Below, in pieces: positions 44,331 through 46,828 of a stretch of 46,828 bases of DNA. This DNA is from an uncultured Pseudomonadota bacterium. Its GTDB lineage: Bacteria > Desulfobacterota > Desulfobacteria > Desulfobacterales > Desulfobacteraceae. Position 1 is the stretch's first letter. The number at the start of each line of letters is the position of its first letter. The stretch covers positions 1 through 46,828 of the forward strand of contig CALGRI010000197.1 in assembly GCA_937880875.1 (NCBI GenBank), in the 5' to 3' direction. The notes below the pieces were generated by a model. It did no database searches. It saw only the letters and a program-made list of their open reading frames with translations, and was not told where the DNA came from. The position numbers and the translations under genes are program-made.

Positions 44331-44885
44331 CTAGAACAAATATAGAATATTCTTAAGATCGTTTTTCCCTTCCGCTATTTCTTCTTTACTCAGGCCATCA
44401 AGCTCATGTGGGAACACCAGCCATTCATCAGTTTCGTGTGTATAGTAATCGGGTTTGATATCTACTGCACGCATTGAAGATTTGTACCAGGTACAGGCCA
44501 CACGAATATCAGAAGGTGTATTTAGCCTGGATTGCTTCTGTATCTGTTTTATCAATGCATCCACACTACGTCCAGAATCAAAGACATCATCAACGATGAG
44601 CAAACCATCCCCTGCATTTGCATTTTCAATCAGGTAATGTAAACCATGAACACGAATTTCCTTGGACTGTTGATTGATGCCGTAATAAGAAGATGTACGT
44701 ACTGAAATATGGTCCGTACTCACACCTTTATATTCAAAATACTCCTGTACCGCAATACCAATGGGTGTACCTCCTCGCCATATTCCAACGATGAACTGAG
44801 GGCGAAAGCCATCAGTATAAATCTCATGAGCTAATTTAAAAGAACTTTCTAACAGGTTCTGTGCCGTGATATAGGTTTTCTTCAT
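44331..44885 (-). CDS. Purine phosphoribosyltransferase (hypoxanthine/xanthine type)
   Basis: This 184-residue type I phosphoribosyltransferase has the PRPP-binding motif LLIVDDVFDSGRS at 95-107 and the earlier GIWRGGTPIG loop at 34-43. WLVFPHEL near the C-terminus matches xanthine/hypoxanthine-type enzymes of bacteria and archaea. It would convert a purine base to its nucleotide with PRPP. Hypoxanthine from the adjacent adenine deaminase is the likely substrate; guanine or xanthine are possible. It is cytoplasmic. The gene is probably co-transcribed with ade downstream. Confidence 0.85.
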   Translation of the reverse strand: MKKTYITAQNLLESSFKLAHEIYTDGFRPQFIVGIWRGGTPIGIAVQEYFEYKGVSTDHISVRTSSYYGINQQSKEIRVHGLHYLIENANAGDGLLIVDDVFDSGRSVDALIKQIQKQSRLNTPSDIRVACTWYKSSMRAVDIKPDYYTHETDEWLVFPHELDGLSKEEIAEGKNDLKNILYLF

Positions 44886-44982
44886 ATATTTAATCCAGAA
44901 TTAAAAAGTTATAACTGCACAATCCACCACAGCCCTGATCTTCTTCAGAAATAAAATCTCCTTTGGTTCCAGTGAAAAAAGG

Positions 44983-45567
44983 TTAAAGCTCCTGGACCAG
45001 ATTTTTAATATCTTCATGAAGGGTGGGATGCTTTTCCATCTCACCTTTTTCATCAATCCCTCTATAGCAGAGGTCGGCTTTGTATTGAATATCTGCGGCA
45101 TCAAAAAAATACCGGGCCGTTAACTTGAGCCCATCAAACAGATCCTTTCCACGTGTAGCACCCACTGCCAGAAGCACTCCTTTTCGCTTGCGATCTCTAA
45201 ATTCATTCATCTTAAGCCTGTATTTTCTTGACCACAACACCTGGATTCGATCAATCAAGGCTTTCAATGCTGCTGGAAAAGCATAAAAATAAATCGGAGA
45301 GCTGAGAACAATAATGTCAGCCTTTATTATAGCCGGGAGAAAAACATTTGTAAAATCATCTTTAAATATGCATACCCCTTTTGTTTCACAATTGCCGCAC
45401 CCTATGCAGGGGTTGATCTTGAGTTTGACCGCGTCCAATACCTGGGTGTCATATCCACGGACTTCCATTTCTTCCATGAAACAAGACATAAGATACTGAG
45501 AATTTCCATTTTGGCGCGGACTGCCGTTTATTCCAAGAACCAAAAAAACACTTTTTTGATTTTGCAT
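44983..45567 (-). CDS. Iron-sulfur flavoprotein / NADPH-dependent FMN reductase family, 194 aa
   Basis: A flavodoxin-like fold is indicated by the phosphate-binding start LGINGSPRQNGNSQYL and the FMN loop SSPIYFYAFPAALKALIDR near residue 88. The compact cysteine motif CIGCGNCETKGVC (C54, C57, C60, C66) is that of Methanosarcina-type iron-sulfur flavoproteins, which pass electrons between ferredoxin and O2 or peroxide. AGGAGA precedes the ATG. A palindromic element 76-109 bp upstream may regulate it. It is unlikely to be in the same transcript as cooS, which lies 341 bp upstream. Confidence 0.9.
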   Translation of the reverse strand: MQNQKSVFLVLGINGSPRQNGNSQYLMSCFMEEMEVRGYDTQVLDAVKLKINPCIGCGNCETKGVCIFKDDFTNVFLPAIIKADIIVLSSPIYFYAFPAALKALIDRIQVLWSRKYRLKMNEFRDRKRKGVLLAVGATRGKDLFDGLKLTARYFFDAADIQYKADLCYRGIDEKGEMEKHPTLHEDIKNLVQEL

Positions 45568-45908
45568 TAAGGTCTCCTCGAATTTTCAAAGAATATATTG
45601 ATATGTTTTAATGTATCAGTATCAAAAAGATCTGTGGCTTGCAATGGCCATACAAATTTTAAATAGTATGACCATTTATAAAATTATTGTTGACGATGAG
45701 CAGTTTGAGGATGCCTCCAGGGAATCGACCTGAAGAATTAAAAAAGCAACAGAAAAGATCAACACAGCATTAAGGTTAAGCAGGTCTCAGAACTATCCCT
45801 GTGTATCCTCACGTTTTTATTATTTTATAGGCCACTGCTAACGGTCTTTTCGAATTGAGCCGTTTCCGGTCATAAAATTCAGCTCCTTGATGTTATGTTA
45901 AAACATTG
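45568..45908. other. 341-bp intergenic stretch before the flavoprotein gene
   Basis: No gene of normal size is seen. It holds the inverted repeat at 45643-45676 and, on the minus strand, a 12-codon mini-ORF (45838-45873, MTGNGSIRKDR) with an AAGGAG site just after the cooS fragment. The mini-ORF may be the surviving start of a lost gene. Confidence 0.5.
45643..45676. promoter_or_regulatory. Inverted repeat, candidate operator of the flavoprotein gene
   Basis: AATGGCCATAC and GTATGACCATT form 11-bp arms with one mismatch around a 12-bp AT-rich centre. They lie 76-109 bp before the flavoprotein start codon, suitable for a dimeric repressor. Function is inferred from position and symmetry only. 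Confidence 0.4.
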
Positions 45909-46667
45909 CTAAGCAGATTCCAAATCCCTTCTGGTCGCCATATCCATCATAATTCGTTCCCTGGCCTTAATGTGGGTCCGGTGCATAATTTCAACGATTT
46001 CTCTATCAATATTTCTAGGAAGAACTCCGTTATCCTTCCATTTTTTATACAAAGCTTCTGGTGCGCGTTTAAGATAAAGCAATTCCCCTTTGGGTTTTCC
46101 CCATTCATTTAAAGCCTTTTCACCAACCTCTACTGCAATTTCATCAATATCACGATCAACTAATTCTCCATCAACTTCAATCTTGATATCAACGTTGAAG
46201 TAAGGTGCAATTGATAATAATTTATCATGATCTTTTATTTTATACACATCTGTTTCTTTGTTTGCAGCACTCACAAAAACTCCTGCTACACATCGGCCAT
46301 GATCAGAATGGGCTGCAGCTCCGCCGGCTATCATCCTGATAAAATTTCTTGCTGCAATTGTATTGGGTGTTGCACCACATAGCCCTTTCCGATCATCTTC
46401 TCCCTGGATACCGGATTTTGGCAAAGGTAACCGGCAGGGCCCCATGCTACAGTTTTTGCAGCATATTCCCTGAACGCCGATGTTACACGGCTTCATATTT
46501 TGGGCCCGGTCAAATACTGTCTCGATGTTCAAATCCTGTGCTCTCGCAATCATCTGCTGGGTTGCAGGATCAATAGACACCTCCGTAGGGATAGCCTTTT
46601 TTCTGGATTGTTCTTTACTTATATTTTCTGATCTATTTTCCAGCTTGAGGATCTTTTTTTCTATCAT
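45909..46667 (-). CDS. cooS: Truncated carbon monoxide dehydrogenase catalytic subunit (CooS N-terminal part), 252 aa
   Basis: The first 225 or so residues match CooS, the nickel-iron CO dehydrogenase. C61 and C69 correspond to the intersubunit D cluster, and C70, C73, C78 and C97 to the B cluster (CNIGVQGICCKNCSMGPCR, GLCGA). The AAHSDHGR and IDREIVEIMHRTH segments are also family-like. After MHRTH the product diverges (IKARERIMMDMATRRDLESA) and stops, whereas full CooS proteins run to about 620-670 residues. The C-cluster ligands and catalytic half are absent, so CO oxidation is impossible for this chain alone. The upstream AGGAGA site is good. It may be a pseudogene, a retained electron-transfer fragment, or a sequence error. 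Confidence 0.8.
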   Translation of the reverse strand: MIEKKILKLENRSENISKEQSRKKAIPTEVSIDPATQQMIARAQDLNIETVFDRAQNMKPCNIGVQGICCKNCSMGPCRLPLPKSGIQGEDDRKGLCGATPNTIAARNFIRMIAGGAAAHSDHGRCVAGVFVSAANKETDVYKIKDHDKLLSIAPYFNVDIKIEVDGELVDRDIDEIAVEVGEKALNEWGKPKGELLYLKRAPEALYKKWKDNGVLPRNIDREIVEIMHRTHIKARERIMMDMATRRDLESA

Positions 46668-46828
46668 TAATAAATCTCCTATTAGTTAAAAATAAATTTC
46701 TGGTGAAGAACCATCTTTGTGCCATAAAATGTGAAGAGCAAGGACTATGCCAACATAAAATAAATCATTTTGTTGGAACAATAATTACATTATTACGAAT
46801 AGTTATTAAAATAACATCATTAACAGAT
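46668..46828. other. Leader region upstream of the cooS fragment, to the window end
   Basis: No gene is seen. It is AT-rich and should hold the cooS promoter. TTGTTGGAACAA (46770-46781) is a short palindrome of possible interest. The window ends before any upstream gene. Confidence 0.5.

Noticed and set aside
44901-45104. Minus-strand 67-codon ORF overlapping the end of the flavoprotein gene
   Set aside because: It is a shadow frame with no ribosome-binding site and overlaps a well-supported gene.

Overview
The window (about 40% GC by eye) looks like chromosome of an anaerobic, Gram-negative, probably sulfate-reducing bacterium of the Desulfobacterota. This is inferred from a ferredoxin-dependent 2-oxoacid oxidoreductase operon, a CooS-type CO dehydrogenase fragment, an iron-sulfur flavoprotein and outer-membrane beta-barrel proteins. 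No rRNA, tRNA, CRISPR array or complete insertion sequence was seen.

Left region (1-10.65 kb) is an accessory and defence island, almost all on the minus strand. It holds a type I methylase (hsdM, cut by the window edge), a cupin, a frame-disrupted gene with an A AAA AAG heptamer at the break, a two-gene methylase plus PD-(D/E)XK nuclease unit, two orphan genes, a helical-repeat/HEPN gene pair whose HEPN gene carries four 8-bp tandem repeats able to switch its frame, and a DUF3795 gene. The DUF3795 gene sits in what looks like an integron cassette bounded by an attC-like site.

Middle region (10.98-29.96 kb) is one 19-kb, six-gene minus-strand operon and the highlight of the window. In transcription order it encodes a CHASE2/GAF/PAS sensor with a degenerate kinase, a PgsC-like membrane protein with a duplicated PgsC unit and a large C-terminal part, a periplasmic beta-rich protein, a putative metallo-hydrolase, a 1784-residue outer-membrane protein with a TPR-like section and C-terminal barrel, and a 1394-residue HEAT-repeat/TM/PgsB-like ligase. 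PgsB and PgsC are the polymerase core of poly-gamma-glutamate synthesis in Bacillus. Here they are enlarged and joined to what looks like a Gram-negative export apparatus. I infer a system making, trimming and exporting a poly-gamma-glutamate-like polyamide across two membranes. The operon lies between an intact korB gene and a 3' fragment of a second korB copy, i.e. between direct repeats.

Right region (30.1-46.8 kb) is mostly metabolic. It has korB-korA plus a GltD-like FAD/iron-sulfur subunit (stop-start overlaps), a U32 peptidase-family protein, a decayed xanthine dehydrogenase fragment, a plus-strand purine/nucleoside ABC transporter (ATPase, two permeases, BMP-type binding protein), and convergent minus-strand adenine deaminase and purine phosphoribosyltransferase genes. 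These suggest purine uptake and salvage. The window ends with an iron-sulfur flavoprotein and a 252-residue CooS fragment that has the B- and D-cluster cysteines but no C-cluster domain.
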